Positions 25,441 through 32,783 of a stretch of DNA of 64,000 bases are shown piece after piece. Position 1 is the stretch's first letter; every line of letters starts with the position of its first letter. The notes beneath the pieces are model-generated. The model saw only the letters and a program-made list of their open reading frames with translations, made no database searches and had not been told where the DNA came from. Source of the stretch: JANXMY01 sp964251675 (GTDB lineage Bacteria; Armatimonadota; Armatimonadia; Armatimonadales; Capsulimonadaceae); NCBI GenBank assembly GCA_964251675.1, contig CAXUKS010000006.1, positions 62,001-126,000 on the forward strand, written 5' to 3'. The position numbers were made by a program, and so were the translations under genes.

Positions 25441-25922
25441 TCAATCGCTGAGAACGGCGAGAGGGAGCGCGTGAAGGCGCTCAGGATGAGCGATCACGTC
25501 AATCCGAATGATCTTCCCCTGCGCGATTGCCGGGATGACAACTGTCCGAAGCCGTCCCTGCGGGGCCACAACAATGCCTACGACCCCATCCACCCACGCA
25601 GGCCGGGCCGCCTGAGCACGCCCGGAGAAAATTTTAGCCACGGCAGACGCCCCACGAAGCTCTTTCGAGCCGCTTCCCAGCCCGGCGGTGCGGTGGACTT
25701 GGAACACGGTGTCCGGGTCAAGGACAGCCAAAAGCGCCTCGAAGTCTCCGCCGCTTCGGAAGACCGCTCTGCAACGTCTCCAATCTGGTCGAAGGGCACA
25801 TCAAATAAGTCTTGCAGCACTGAGGCAATTCGCTCGGCGGGGGCCACCGTATCCAGAACTACAAGCATGGCGAGACCCACCGATTCGGCCAGAAGCGCTT
25901 CATGTTCGGGATTGCTTATCAT
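25441..25922 (-). pseudogene. Remnant of a SigJ-like ECF sigma factor
   Basis: Two minus-strand frames together give the C-terminal half of a SigJ-type sigma factor. The frame from 25922 reads EALLAESVGLAMLVVLDTV...ERIASVLQDLFDVPF...IGDVAERS, which is sigma region 4 and its linker. After about base 25740 the match moves to another frame: GDFEALLAVLDPDTVFQVHR, then ARPAWVDGVVGIVVAPQG and GKIIRIDVIAHPERL, the SnoaL-like tail of SigJ. About 60 residues between them are missing, and sigma region 2 is absent. The gene is therefore dead by deletion and frameshift. The 5' end runs into a tandem repeat at 25901. Confidence 0.75.
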
Positions 25923-25956
25923 GTTCGGGATTGCTTATCATGTTCGGGATTGCTTC
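25901..25956. repeat. 19-bp tandem repeat, nearly three copies
   Basis: The unit CATGTTCGGGATTGCTTAT occurs at 25901-25919 and 25920-25938, with a third partial copy from 25939 (16 of 19 bases). It sits exactly at the upstream break of the sigma factor remnant and codes for ISNPEH on the minus strand. It looks like slippage or repair at a deletion end. Confidence 0.85.
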
Positions 25957-26098
25957 GGTCCTCGCGGGGCGCAGCCTGCTCGCGCCCCGGTTTTTCTGCT
26001 GCATAATTTTTCTGTCATTAGACTTCTTGCATAAATGCGTAACTCTGTTCGCCTGGATTGAAATCCAGGGCGGCTGGGGGCGATTGTATGCCGCTGGC

Positions 26099-26253
26099 AT
26101 CAGGAACCCTGTCCTGAAGGACACGGCTATCGGGTGAGGACGCCGAAAACTACCGCTTCGCGGCACTGGGATATTGTTTCTTAGCCCCGCGAAGCGAGGG
26201 GTTCCCGGCGTCTGCGCCCGATAGCCGTGTCCTTCAGGACAGGGTTCCTGATG
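26099..26253. repeat. Perfect 37-bp inverted repeat
   Basis: Arms 26099-26135 and 26217-26253 are exact reverse complements; the spacer is 81 bases and holds a second hairpin-like pair around CCGCTTCGCGG and CCCCGCGAAGCGAGGGG. No gene is seen between 25961 and 26332. There is no transposase nearby. Confidence 0.9.
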
Positions 26254-26332
26254 GCATGGTTCCTGTTGGGTGCATCTATGCAACAACGCCCAAGAGGTCT
26301 ATTATTCTTAAAGAATTCGCAGACGACTTTGA

Positions 26333-27310
26333 TTACCGCCGGGCGTTGAAGATGACTTTCGTGCCGTCGCGCTCCAAATTGAAAGGCAGCTCTTTCATAT
26401 CGGCCAGCACTTCGCGGACGGCGCTCTGGCGGTCGGGGGGGCAGTAGAGAAGCAGAAAGCCGCCGCCGCCGGCCCCGGCGATTTTGCCGCCTGTGGCTCC
26501 CGCATCCAGCGCCTGCTCATACAGGGCGTCAATATCCGGGCTGGTGATACGGCCCGCCATCTGCTTTTTCCACTCCCAGCCAAGCTGCATCAGGCGTCCG
26601 ACTTTGTTGTTGTTGCCTTCGCACAGCGCGGTTTCCACCTCGCCGACCTGTCCTTTGATTTTATCCAGCCACGCCCGGCGGCTGTCGATGTTGGCGGTCT
26701 GCTCGCTGAGAATTGTGTCTGCCGACCGCGTGATGCCGGTGTAAAACAGCATCAGAGCCTCGCCGAAGCGGCGGCGCTTTTCCTCAGACAGCTCCACCGC
26801 CGTGGTCACTACCGATCCGTCGGAACAGAATTCAAAGCGGCGCAGGCCGCCGTAGGCGGCGATATACTGGTCCTGCTTGCCGATAGGCTTGCCGAGAATG
26901 TCAATCTCAATCGCGCACGCCCGCGCGGCCAGCGTTTCCGCCGTCACCAGAATGCCCCGGTAGGCATACATCGCGTGCAGCAGGCCCACGGTGACAGTGC
27001 TGGACGAACCGAGGCCGCTGCCCTCACTGGGAATGTCGGCCATCGTCGCGATCTCCACGCCGCTTTCTATTCCTGTCAGGGTCATGCACTCGCGGACCAG
27101 CTCATGCTCGATTTGATCGACACGGTCCACCATCTCGGTGCGCGTGTAGCCGACCCGGATTTTGCCGTCGAACCGCTCTTTGATCACGACATAGATATAC
27201 TTGTCAATGGCCGACGAGATGACCGCACCGCCGTCCTGCGCGTAGTAGCCCTTCATGTCCGTGCCGCCGCCTGCGAACGAGATCCGCAGAGGCGTTTGTG
27301 TAATTATCAT
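26333..27310 (-). CDS. GHMP kinase, D-glycero-D-manno-heptose 7-phosphate kinase-like
   Basis: The product has 325 residues from the ATG at 27310; the frame continues upstream within the preceding gene. The start MIITQTPLRISFAGGGTDMKGYY is characteristic of the HddA family. The GHMP ATP-binding loop is IPSEGSGLGSSSTVTVGLLH, and the C-terminal glycine motif is KIAGAGGGGFLLLY. It would phosphorylate heptose 7-phosphate at C1 for GDP-heptose synthesis. The ATG overlaps the stop of the nucleotidyltransferase gene (ATGA), which suggests translational coupling. Isomerase and phosphatase partners are not in the window. Confidence 0.8.
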   Translation of the reverse strand: MIITQTPLRISFAGGGTDMKGYYAQDGGAVISSAIDKYIYVVIKERFDGKIRVGYTRTEMVDRVDQIEHELVRECMTLTGIESGVEIATMADIPSEGSGLGSSSTVTVGLLHAMYAYRGILVTAETLAARACAIEIDILGKPIGKQDQYIAAYGGLRRFEFCSDGSVVTTAVELSEEKRRRFGEALMLFYTGITRSADTILSEQTANIDSRRAWLDKIKGQVGEVETALCEGNNNKVGRLMQLGWEWKKQMAGRITSPDIDALYEQALDAGATGGKIAGAGGGGFLLLYCPPDRQSAVREVLADMKELPFNLERDGTKVIFNARR

Positions 27311-28257
27311 AAAATAGCTTCCTCGGCAGGGAAGGTAATACGCAGGGCGAGACCGGGGGCCAGAATAGTATCCCTTATCCTTCCCCCAGGGGCGACCTGC
27401 GCTCCATCCCATAGTATACTTTCGGCAACGATGGCTCTATCACCAATGGTGACGCCCGCACCGACGATGTTTCGCCCGACAAAAGAGACATTATGCCCCA
27501 CTTGAGCCGCTGGGTCCACCCACAACTGCGGGTCAGCGAAGGTGACGCCCGCCCGGCCCGCCAGGCAGTCCCAGTTGGCCTGCCGGTAGCTCTGGGGCGT
27601 GCCGGTGTCCTGCAGATAGCCGCCCAGCGGCGTACCGTGGAGGACCTGTCCCTCGTCCAGCAGTCTAGGAAAAATGTCGCGGCCAAAGTCTGACGGCTCA
27701 TTTTCAGGAATGGCGTCCAGCACCGTAGGGTCCAGGACGTAGACGCCCGCGTTGGCCCACCGCGAAAAGATTTGGTCGGGAGGCGGCTTTTCCACGAAGC
27801 GCGTGATGCGGCCTGCATCATCCAGACCGACGATGCCTGCTGCCGTGGGGTTCGGGTGCTCAAATAGCGCCACTGTGCCTGTCCCGCCGTGTGAGCGGTG
27901 AAAGTCCCACAGACAGCCCAGATCAGCGTGGATCAAGTTGTCGCCGTAGATGACGAAGAACGGCGCATCCCGCAGCAGCGCGGCGGCAGCCTTGACGCCG
28001 CCCGCCGTGCCGCGCAGGGTGTCCTCAAAAAAATAGTGCAGGCGGACGCCTTGAAACTCCGGGCCAAACGTGTCCGGGATACTCTGAGGCCGGTGAAACA
28101 AGTTGATGGCACACTCAGTCATGCCCTGCTCAGAAAGCCACGCCAGCGTCCGCGCCAGCAGGGGCACACCCACAATCGGAACCATAGGCTTTGGCAGAGT
28201 CAGAGTCAGAGGGCGCAGGCGGGTCCCCTCTCCCGCCGCTAAAATCATCGCTTTCAT
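27307..28257 (-). CDS. Sugar-phosphate nucleotidyltransferase with left-handed beta helix
   Basis: The product has 316 residues. The N-terminal Rossmann domain has the pyrophosphorylase signature AAGEGTRLRPLTLTLPKPMVP, and VIYGDNL carries the metal-binding Asp. The last 80 residues form a hexapeptide beta helix (VGHNVSFVGRNIVGAGVTIG). The family includes mannose-1-phosphate and heptose-1-phosphate guanylyltransferases. With the coupled HddA-like kinase, a GDP-heptose role is the best inference, but the nucleotide cannot be read from sequence. Its own promoter gives a leaderless start. Confidence 0.8.
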   Translation of the reverse strand: MKAMILAAGEGTRLRPLTLTLPKPMVPIVGVPLLARTLAWLSEQGMTECAINLFHRPQSIPDTFGPEFQGVRLHYFFEDTLRGTAGGVKAAAALLRDAPFFVIYGDNLIHADLGCLWDFHRSHGGTGTVALFEHPNPTAAGIVGLDDAGRITRFVEKPPPDQIFSRWANAGVYVLDPTVLDAIPENEPSDFGRDIFPRLLDEGQVLHGTPLGGYLQDTGTPQSYRQANWDCLAGRAGVTFADPQLWVDPAAQVGHNVSFVGRNIVGAGVTIGDRAIVAESILWDGAQVAPGGRIRDTILAPGLALRITFPAEEAIL

Positions 28258-28263
28258 GGCGCT

Positions 28264-28269
28264 ATTATA
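28264..28269 (-). promoter_or_regulatory. -10 box for leaderless nucleotidyltransferase operon
   Basis: TATAAT on the minus strand (28269-28264) lies 6 bases before the ATG at 28257. It is divergent from the ridA -10 box 33 bases away. Confidence 0.6.
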
Positions 28270-28301
28270 ACAGGCGTGTCAAATGGGGAGTGGGTGCGTG
28301 C

Positions 28302-28307
28302 TACAAT
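28302..28307 (+). promoter_or_regulatory. -10 box for leaderless ridA
   Basis: TACAAT lies 5 bases before the ATG at 28313. This leaves no ribosome-binding site, so a leaderless mRNA is likely. Confidence 0.5.
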
Positions 28308-28312
28308 AGGCT

Positions 28313-28702
28313 ATGGAAAAAAAAGCTGTCTTTACCGATGTCGGCCCGCTTCAGGGCGCTCCGTATTCCCCCGCCGTGCGCGTCGGGCCGTTTTTGTATG
28401 TCTCCGGCCAAATCCCGATTGACCCGGCGACCAGCCGCGTGGTGGAAGGAGATTTCGAGACACAGGTGCGTCAGTGCCTGCGAAACCTCGCCGCTCTGCT
28501 GAAGCAGGAAGGGCTGGGGCTGGACAGCGTCATCAAAACAACGGTCTTTCTCAAAGACCTGAACAACTTCGCCGCGCTGAACACAGTCTATGGGCCGTAT
28601 TTCAGCGGCGTCAAACCCGCCCGCTCCACGATTGAAGTGGCCCGCCTGCCGATGGACGTAATGGTGGAAATCGAAGCCATCGCCGTCGCGCCGGACGCTT
28701 AA
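28313..28702 (+). CDS. ridA: RidA family enamine/imine deaminase
   Basis: The product has 129 residues, the standard single-domain length. Visible family motifs are YSPAVRVGPFLYVSGQIPIDP, a central region ending in VFLKDLNNFAALNTVYGPYF, and the C-terminal ARSTIEVARLPMDVMVEIEAIA. The Arg in PARSTIEV and the late Glu belong to the active-site cleft of RidA proteins. RidA hydrolyses reactive 2-aminoacrylate and related imines made by PLP enzymes. It is a single gene, divergent from the heptose operon and ended by a perfect hairpin. Confidence 0.92.
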   Translation: MEKKAVFTDVGPLQGAPYSPAVRVGPFLYVSGQIPIDPATSRVVEGDFETQVRQCLRNLAALLKQEGLGLDSVIKTTVFLKDLNNFAALNTVYGPYFSGVKPARSTIEVARLPMDVMVEIEAIAVAPDA

Positions 28703-28720
28703 ACCCGTGGTACAAAAAGA

Positions 28721-28746
28721 GGCCCGGAAGAGAAATCTTCCGGGCC
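28721..28746. terminator. Bidirectional rho-independent terminator
   Basis: A perfect 11-bp stem (28721-28731 with 28736-28746) closes a GAAA tetraloop. It is flanked by AAAAAGA on one side and TTGTCTGTTT on the other. It lies between the convergent ridA and KGG-protein genes and can serve both. Confidence 0.92.
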
Positions 28747-28754
28747 TTGTCTGT

Positions 28755-29126
28755 TTACTCGGTCGGGGTTTTGGCGGGGCGCCCGCGACGGCGCGGAGCC
28801 GCCGGAGTCGTTTCGCCGCCTGCCGCCCCGGCTCGCTGGGCCGCTGCACGCTGGCCGCGCATCTCACCGCCCCGGCGTCCGATCTCGGCATAGAATTCCG
28901 TGCCGCGCTCGCGCTTGACGGTCTCGCCGCCCTTTTTGCCGATGCTCTGGTAGAAAGACGCGCCGTAGCGGTTTTTCACCGTTTCGCCGCCCTTGCGCCC
29001 GGCTTCACGGGCAAGCTCCGGGTTTGCGGCAAAGCCGCCCTCTTTGTCATGGTCATGGGAGCCACGATGGGCTTCCGCAATTTTGCGTGCTCCCTCGGAG
29101 CCAGCCACGGGTCCTGGTTTCGCCAT
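28755..29126 (-). CDS. KGG-repeat stress protein with AT-hook-like tail
   Basis: The product has 123 residues from the ATG at 29126, which has an AGAGGTAAG-type ribosome site upstream. It is very hydrophilic and holds four repeats with a GxKGGE or GRRGGE core (REAGRKGGETVKNRYG, SIGKKGGETVKRERG, EIGRRGGEMRGQR), as in GsiB/KGG stress proteins and plant Em proteins. The tail RRRGRPAKT is an AT-hook-like DNA-binding motif. A role in desiccation or general stress is expected from the family. It is followed by two other stress or envelope proteins on the same strand. Confidence 0.82.
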   Translation of the reverse strand: MAKPGPVAGSEGARKIAEAHRGSHDHDKEGGFAANPELAREAGRKGGETVKNRYGASFYQSIGKKGGETVKRERGTEFYAEIGRRGGEMRGQRAAAQRAGAAGGETTPAAPRRRGRPAKTPTE

Positions 29127-29177
29127 GGGTCTTACCTCTTCTATGGTTCTGTTTTCAGGAAGGTTCAATTTGGGTTA

Positions 29178-29783
29178 TTAGCTTACGGACGGCTTGGGGT
29201 CGTCCGTATTCACGGAGGCTTCCAGCTCCGCTTTCTTTTCACGCGCAGCTTGCTTGCCGGCGTTGACAGCATCAGCGACGCTGGCTTTCTGGTCTTCGAC
29301 CAGCGCCTTGCCCCTGTCCACAAGGCTCTGAGCACCGTCTTTAGCGGTGTCGGCGCTATCGGAGGCTTTTGCACTCAGGTCGTTGGCCGTAGATTTGGCG
29401 GTCTCAGCAGCCTCGGCAGCTTTAGCTTTGACAGTCTCGGTGGCCTCTTCGACTTTGGTTTTCACTGTATCAGTGGCCTCATCGACTTTAGCCTTGACTG
29501 TATCAGTGACTTCATCCACTTTGGCTTTGGCGCTTGCCACGGTGTCGCTGGCCTGATCGGAGATTTCCATGGCCTTCAGCTTGGCTGTATCACTCAGGTC
29601 AGTGGCTTTGGTCTTTGCCAGATCAGAGTAATCATCTGCTTTCTGCTTGATCAGGTCCCGTGTCTCATCGCCCTTCTGGGGGGCGTAGAGCAGAGCCAGC
29701 AGTGCGCCCAGGGCACCGCCTAAAAGCAGTCCGGCGATAAATCCGCCCCCGCCCGATTTCTCTGTGTTGTCGTTGTCAGCCAT
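29178..29783 (-). CDS. YtxH-like membrane protein with LEA-like repeats
   Basis: The product has 201 residues. A Gly-rich membrane segment (FIAGLLLGGALGALLALLYAP, 15-35) followed by QKGDETRDLIKQKA is the YtxH signature. Residues 45-170 are a long Ala/Lys/Asp/Thr helix with 11-residue periodicity (VTDTVKAKVDE, ATDTVKTKVEE, ATETVKAKAAE), similar to group 3 LEA proteins. It would be an amphipathic, anchored, stress-related helix. The function is inferred from composition only. Confidence 0.8.
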   Translation of the reverse strand: MADNDNTEKSGGGGFIAGLLLGGALGALLALLYAPQKGDETRDLIKQKADDYSDLAKTKATDLSDTAKLKAMEISDQASDTVASAKAKVDEVTDTVKAKVDEATDTVKTKVEEATETVKAKAAEAAETAKSTANDLSAKASDSADTAKDGAQSLVDRGKALVEDQKASVADAVNAGKQAAREKKAELEASVNTDDPKPSVS

Positions 29784-29834
29784 TGGTGTCTTGTCTCCTT
29801 CGGAAAGTTACTTGCTTCAGTTGTCTTCTGACTT

Positions 29835-30269
29835 TTAGATGTCTTCGTAGCGGCGGGCATTTCCCGCTGTCTTTGTCTGCGCTTTTGCCCGCGCCGCCGA
29901 AGAGTGCGTGTACACGGAAAACCCTTTGGAAATCCCCGTAATCAGGCTGCTCAGGCTAATCAGCGGCCCGGTCACAGACTTCTGCACAACGTCCGCTGTG
30001 CGCTCGGTTTTCACGGAAAGGCTGTCGGTCAGCACCTCGCCTTTGGTCAGAATTTGATCGGCCTTTTCGCCGACATTAGTGGTCACGCGCTGCACGGTTT
30101 CAATGGTATCCGTGGCCTTGCCAATCACCGGGTCCAGCTTGTCGGCCAGCGTATCCAGAAGTTTGACCAGCTTGCTCAGGGCAAACGCCGTGACGCCAAA
30201 AAGAACAACAGTAATCAAAGCGAACAGCCCCACAAAAATGAACAGGGCGGTCGTCGCAGCAGTGGTCAT
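29835..30269 (-). CDS. DUF948-like membrane protein
   Basis: The product has 144 residues. One N-terminal membrane helix (ALFIFVGLFALITVVLFGVTAFAL) is followed by an amphipathic helix (LVKLLDTLADKLDPVIGKATDTIETVQ), as in DUF948 proteins, which are often found beside YtxH-type genes. The end is Ala/Lys-rich. The function is unknown. It lies 51 bases upstream of the YtxH-like gene and is probably co-transcribed with it. Confidence 0.72.
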   Translation of the reverse strand: MTTAATTALFIFVGLFALITVVLFGVTAFALSKLVKLLDTLADKLDPVIGKATDTIETVQRVTTNVGEKADQILTKGEVLTDSLSVKTERTADVVQKSVTGPLISLSSLITGISKGFSVYTHSSAARAKAQTKTAGNARRYEDI

Positions 30270-30300
30270 AAAGAAGCTCCGTCAAATTAGTATGCTAACG

Positions 30301-31053
30301 CTATACCCGCCTGCTCGCTCCGGCCAAACCGCTTATTTTCCGAAGCGTGGGCGCAAGCCGGGCGACTGCCCGTGCCCGGTGACTACGGATGTTCTTTTCG
30401 GCCTCGGTCAGCTCCGCCATTGTTTGGTTCAGCTCGGGGAACAAAAACAGGGGATCATAGCCGAAGCCGCCGCCGCCGCGCCCCTCCCGCAAAATCACCC
30501 CGGCGCACTCTCCGTGCGCCGTCCAGGTCGTGCCATTGGGCAGGGCCAGTGCTGCGGCGCAGACAAACCGCGCCGTCCGCGCCTCGCCCAGAACCTCAGC
30601 CATCGCTTCCAGCAGCTTGGCATTGCGGGCAGCGTCCGTCGCCTCTGGCCCGGCCCAGCGGGCGGAATAAATTCCCGGTGCGCCGCCGAGTGCGTCCACG
30701 CACAGCCCTGAATCGTCAGCCAGCGAGGGCAGGTTCGTGGCTGCCGCCAGCGCAACGGCTTTGAGACGCGCATTTTCCGCAAAGGTTTGGCCTGTCTCCT
30801 CGACCGCCGGCAGTGGGTCCGGCCAGTCACGCGGCGTTTGCAGCGTCAGCCCCGCTTCCGGCAGGTGCTGTGCCAGCAAAGCGCGGAACTCCGACACTTT
30901 GCCCGCGTTGCCGGTAGCGAGGAATAGAGATAGGCCACCCCCACCCCCAATTCTGGGGGAGCCAGAAAAGGAACTGGAAGGGTTTGATCCCAGCTCTTCG
31001 GTTCCCCCATTATTGGGGGCCAGGGGGTCTTTTCCGGTTTCCATCTCACTCAT
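30301..31053 (-). CDS. rdgB: dITP/XTP pyrophosphatase with repeat-derived N-terminus
   Basis: The product has 250 residues. The Ham1/RdgB core starts at about residue 41 (LFLATGNAGKVSEFRALL) and includes LADDSGLCVDALGGAPGIYSARWAG and GGGFGYDPLF. It removes non-canonical purine triphosphates such as dITP and XTP. The ATG at 31053 overlaps the rph stop (TGATG), so translation is coupled. Residues 6-40 are translated from a palindromic intergenic-type element; no ATG, GTG or TTG occurs in frame between this element and the core. A normal RdgB has about 200 residues. Confidence 0.88.
   Translation of the reverse strand: MSEMETGKDPLAPNNGGTEELGSNPSSSFSGSPRIGGGGGLSLFLATGNAGKVSEFRALLAQHLPEAGLTLQTPRDWPDPLPAVEETGQTFAENARLKAVALAAATNLPSLADDSGLCVDALGGAPGIYSARWAGPEATDAARNAKLLEAMAEVLGEARTARFVCAAALALPNGTTWTAHGECAGVILREGRGGGGFGYDPLFLFPELNQTMAELTEAEKNIRSHRARAVARLAPTLRKISGLAGASRRV
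30945..31018. repeat. Palindromic element inside the rdgB reading frame
   Basis: Two near-identical palindromes, CCCCAATTCTGGGG (30945-30958) and CCCCATTATTGGGG (31005-31018), flank 46 bases. The same G/C-run style occurs in other gaps of this window. It codes for the low-complexity N-terminal extension of RdgB (NNGGTEELGSNPSSSFSGS). Confidence 0.65.
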
Positions 31054-31775
31054 CACACAATCCCTGCCAGCACTTCGCGCTGTTTGGCAAGCATCTGCCG
31101 GGTCCCCACCCCCGCCAAATCAAGCAGGCGGTTCAGGCGGTCGCGGTCAAACGGCGTGCCTTCCGCTGTGCCCTGCACCTCCACAAAGCGGCCCGTGTCC
31201 GTCATCACGACGTTCATGTCCACCGACGCCTGCGAGTCTTCCTCATAGGCCAGATCCAGCCGCTCTTCGCCCAGAACAACGCCGACCGACACGGCGGCAA
31301 CCCATTCCGTCAGCGGCAGCGTTTTAATCTGCCCCTTGCCGCGCATCCAGTCCAATGCTTCCACAAGCGCCACAAACGCACCGGAAATGGCCGCTGTGCG
31401 CGTACCGCCGTCGGCCTGAAGGACGTCGCAGTCCAGCGTAATCGTGCGCTCGCCCAGCGCCGCCATCTCCACCACCGAACGCAGAGAGCGGCCAATCAGC
31501 CGCTGGATTTCCACGGTGCGCCCCCCGGCGGGCTTGCCGACATCGCGGCCCGACCGGGTGTGGGTCGCACGCGGGAGCATGGCATATTCAGCGGTCAGCC
31601 AGCCCTGACCTTTGCCTTTCAGGAACGGCGGCACGCGGTCTTCCACACTGGCCGTGCAGAGAACGCGGGTTTGACCGACTTCGACCAGGCAGGAGCCTTC
31701 GGCATAGCGGGCATACGAGCGGGTGAGTGTAATGGGCCGGTACTGATCCAGAGCGCGGCCATCTTCGCGTGGCAT
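31053..31775 (-). CDS. rph: Ribonuclease PH
   Basis: The product has 240 residues from the ATG at 31775. The upstream-open frame would translate another repeat. Family features are RPITLTRSYARYAEGSCLVEVG near the N-terminus, PRATHTRSGRDVGKPAGGRTVEIQRLIGRSLR (phosphate and RNA binding), and TLDCDVLQADGGTRTAAI with the catalytic Asp. The enzyme trims tRNA 3' ends using phosphate. A box GGGTATACT (hexamer 31837-31832, this strand) lies 56 bases before the start. rdgB follows with overlap, a common pairing. Confidence 0.95.
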   Translation of the reverse strand: MPREDGRALDQYRPITLTRSYARYAEGSCLVEVGQTRVLCTASVEDRVPPFLKGKGQGWLTAEYAMLPRATHTRSGRDVGKPAGGRTVEIQRLIGRSLRSVVEMAALGERTITLDCDVLQADGGTRTAAISGAFVALVEALDWMRGKGQIKTLPLTEWVAAVSVGVVLGEERLDLAYEEDSQASVDMNVVMTDTGRFVEVQGTAEGTPFDRDRLNRLLDLAGVGTRQMLAKQREVLAGIV

Positions 31776-31840
31776 AGGGAAACCTCGGTGTTTGAATTTG
31801 AGCGTGAGAATTTGAGTGTGCGAATGGAGGGAGTATACCC

Positions 31841-31972
31841 GAACCAGGGACCTCTCCCCCGCCCTCTCCTTCAGAGAGGGAGCCAGAACAGGAGCAGACA
31901 CGTTTTCCCGATTGCGCCCTCTTTTCCTAACTTTCTTACTCCCCTCTGAAGGAAGGGCTGAGGGAGGTTCCT
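31841..31972. repeat. Imperfect inverted repeat between rph and murI
   Basis: Arms of about 33-40 bases (31841-31881 and 31940-31972) pair with several mismatches around CCTCTCC...TTCAGAGAGGG and CCCTCTGAAGG. The right arm ends at the murI stop codon (31971). The rest of the 31776-31970 gap has no gene; the rph promoter lies within it. Confidence 0.6.
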
Positions 31973-32783
31973 ACAGCCGCAGGCGCTCCACCGGCGGCAG
32001 CGGCTCACCGAGGAGGGCGGAGGCATAACGGCGGAAGGCTTCGGGGTCGCCGGTGGCGGCGAAGCGGGGCGGAGCAGCGGGGGCGTCTGGCAGGAGCGGC
32101 AGGAATGGGAGAGCGCAGCGGACGGCCTCCTCGGAGGGGTCCACAAAGACAGGCCGAAACTCAGGGTCGGCCAGCGCGGCAATGGCGCGGTGCAGGGCGG
32201 GCAGCAAAAACGGAAAGTGGGTGCAGCCCAGAATGATTGTCTGAGCACGGGCCGCGTGCAGCGGAGCCAGATAGTCGCGGGCGGCGTCTTCGGCCTCGGC
32301 GGTTTCAGCATGGCCCGATTCAACAAGCGGCACAAAGCGCGGGCATCCCACTTCGGTGACGACCCGCACTGGGTCCAGGGCGTGAACAGCGGCGGTGAAC
32401 GCGAGGCTTTGCGCGGTTGCATTGGTGGAGAGGACACCGATGGGGCCGCCGCCGCGCTCTACGGCGGCCTGTGCGCCCGGCGCGATGGTCCCCACAATCG
32501 GCAGGCCGGGATAGGCCGAACAGGCGGATTCGAGTCCCGCCACGGTGGACGTACCGCTGGCGATGAGGATCATTTTTGCGCCAGACTGCACCAGATGCGC
32601 CGTCAGGCGCAGGGCCAGATCGCGCACCACCGCCAGCGGCTTGTCGCCATAGGGAACATTGGCGGTGTCAGCCAGATACAGCACGGACGCGCCGGGAGCC
32701 AGCCGCTGCACTTCGCGCAACACGCTCAGGCCGCCCAGCCCGGAATCAAAGATGCCGATGTCGGGAGAAGTTTCGGACATCAT
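31971..32783 (-). CDS. murI: Glutamate racemase-like protein with altered first catalytic site
   Basis: The product has 270 residues. The N-terminus GIFDSGLGGLSVLREVQRL and LADTANVPYGDKP match MurI well, and the second catalytic cysteine is present in IILGCTHFPFLL. The first one is not: the usual ACNTAS reads ASGTST (IASGTSTVAG), with Ser for Cys and Gly for Asn. In known MurI enzymes both cysteines act as acid/base, so full racemase activity is doubtful. It may be a modified racemase, or another enzyme may supply D-glutamate. It overlaps the start region of the GerMN gene stop by 4 bases. Confidence 0.8.
   Translation of the reverse strand: MMSETSPDIGIFDSGLGGLSVLREVQRLAPGASVLYLADTANVPYGDKPLAVVRDLALRLTAHLVQSGAKMILIASGTSTVAGLESACSAYPGLPIVGTIAPGAQAAVERGGGPIGVLSTNATAQSLAFTAAVHALDPVRVVTEVGCPRFVPLVESGHAETAEAEDAARDYLAPLHAARAQTIILGCTHFPFLLPALHRAIAALADPEFRPVFVDPSEEAVRCALPFLPLLPDAPAAPPRFAATGDPEAFRRYASALLGEPLPPVERLRL

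Noticed and set aside
30079..30711. 210-residue plus-strand frame
   Set aside because: It runs antisense across the DUF948-like and rdgB genes, with no domain and biased composition.
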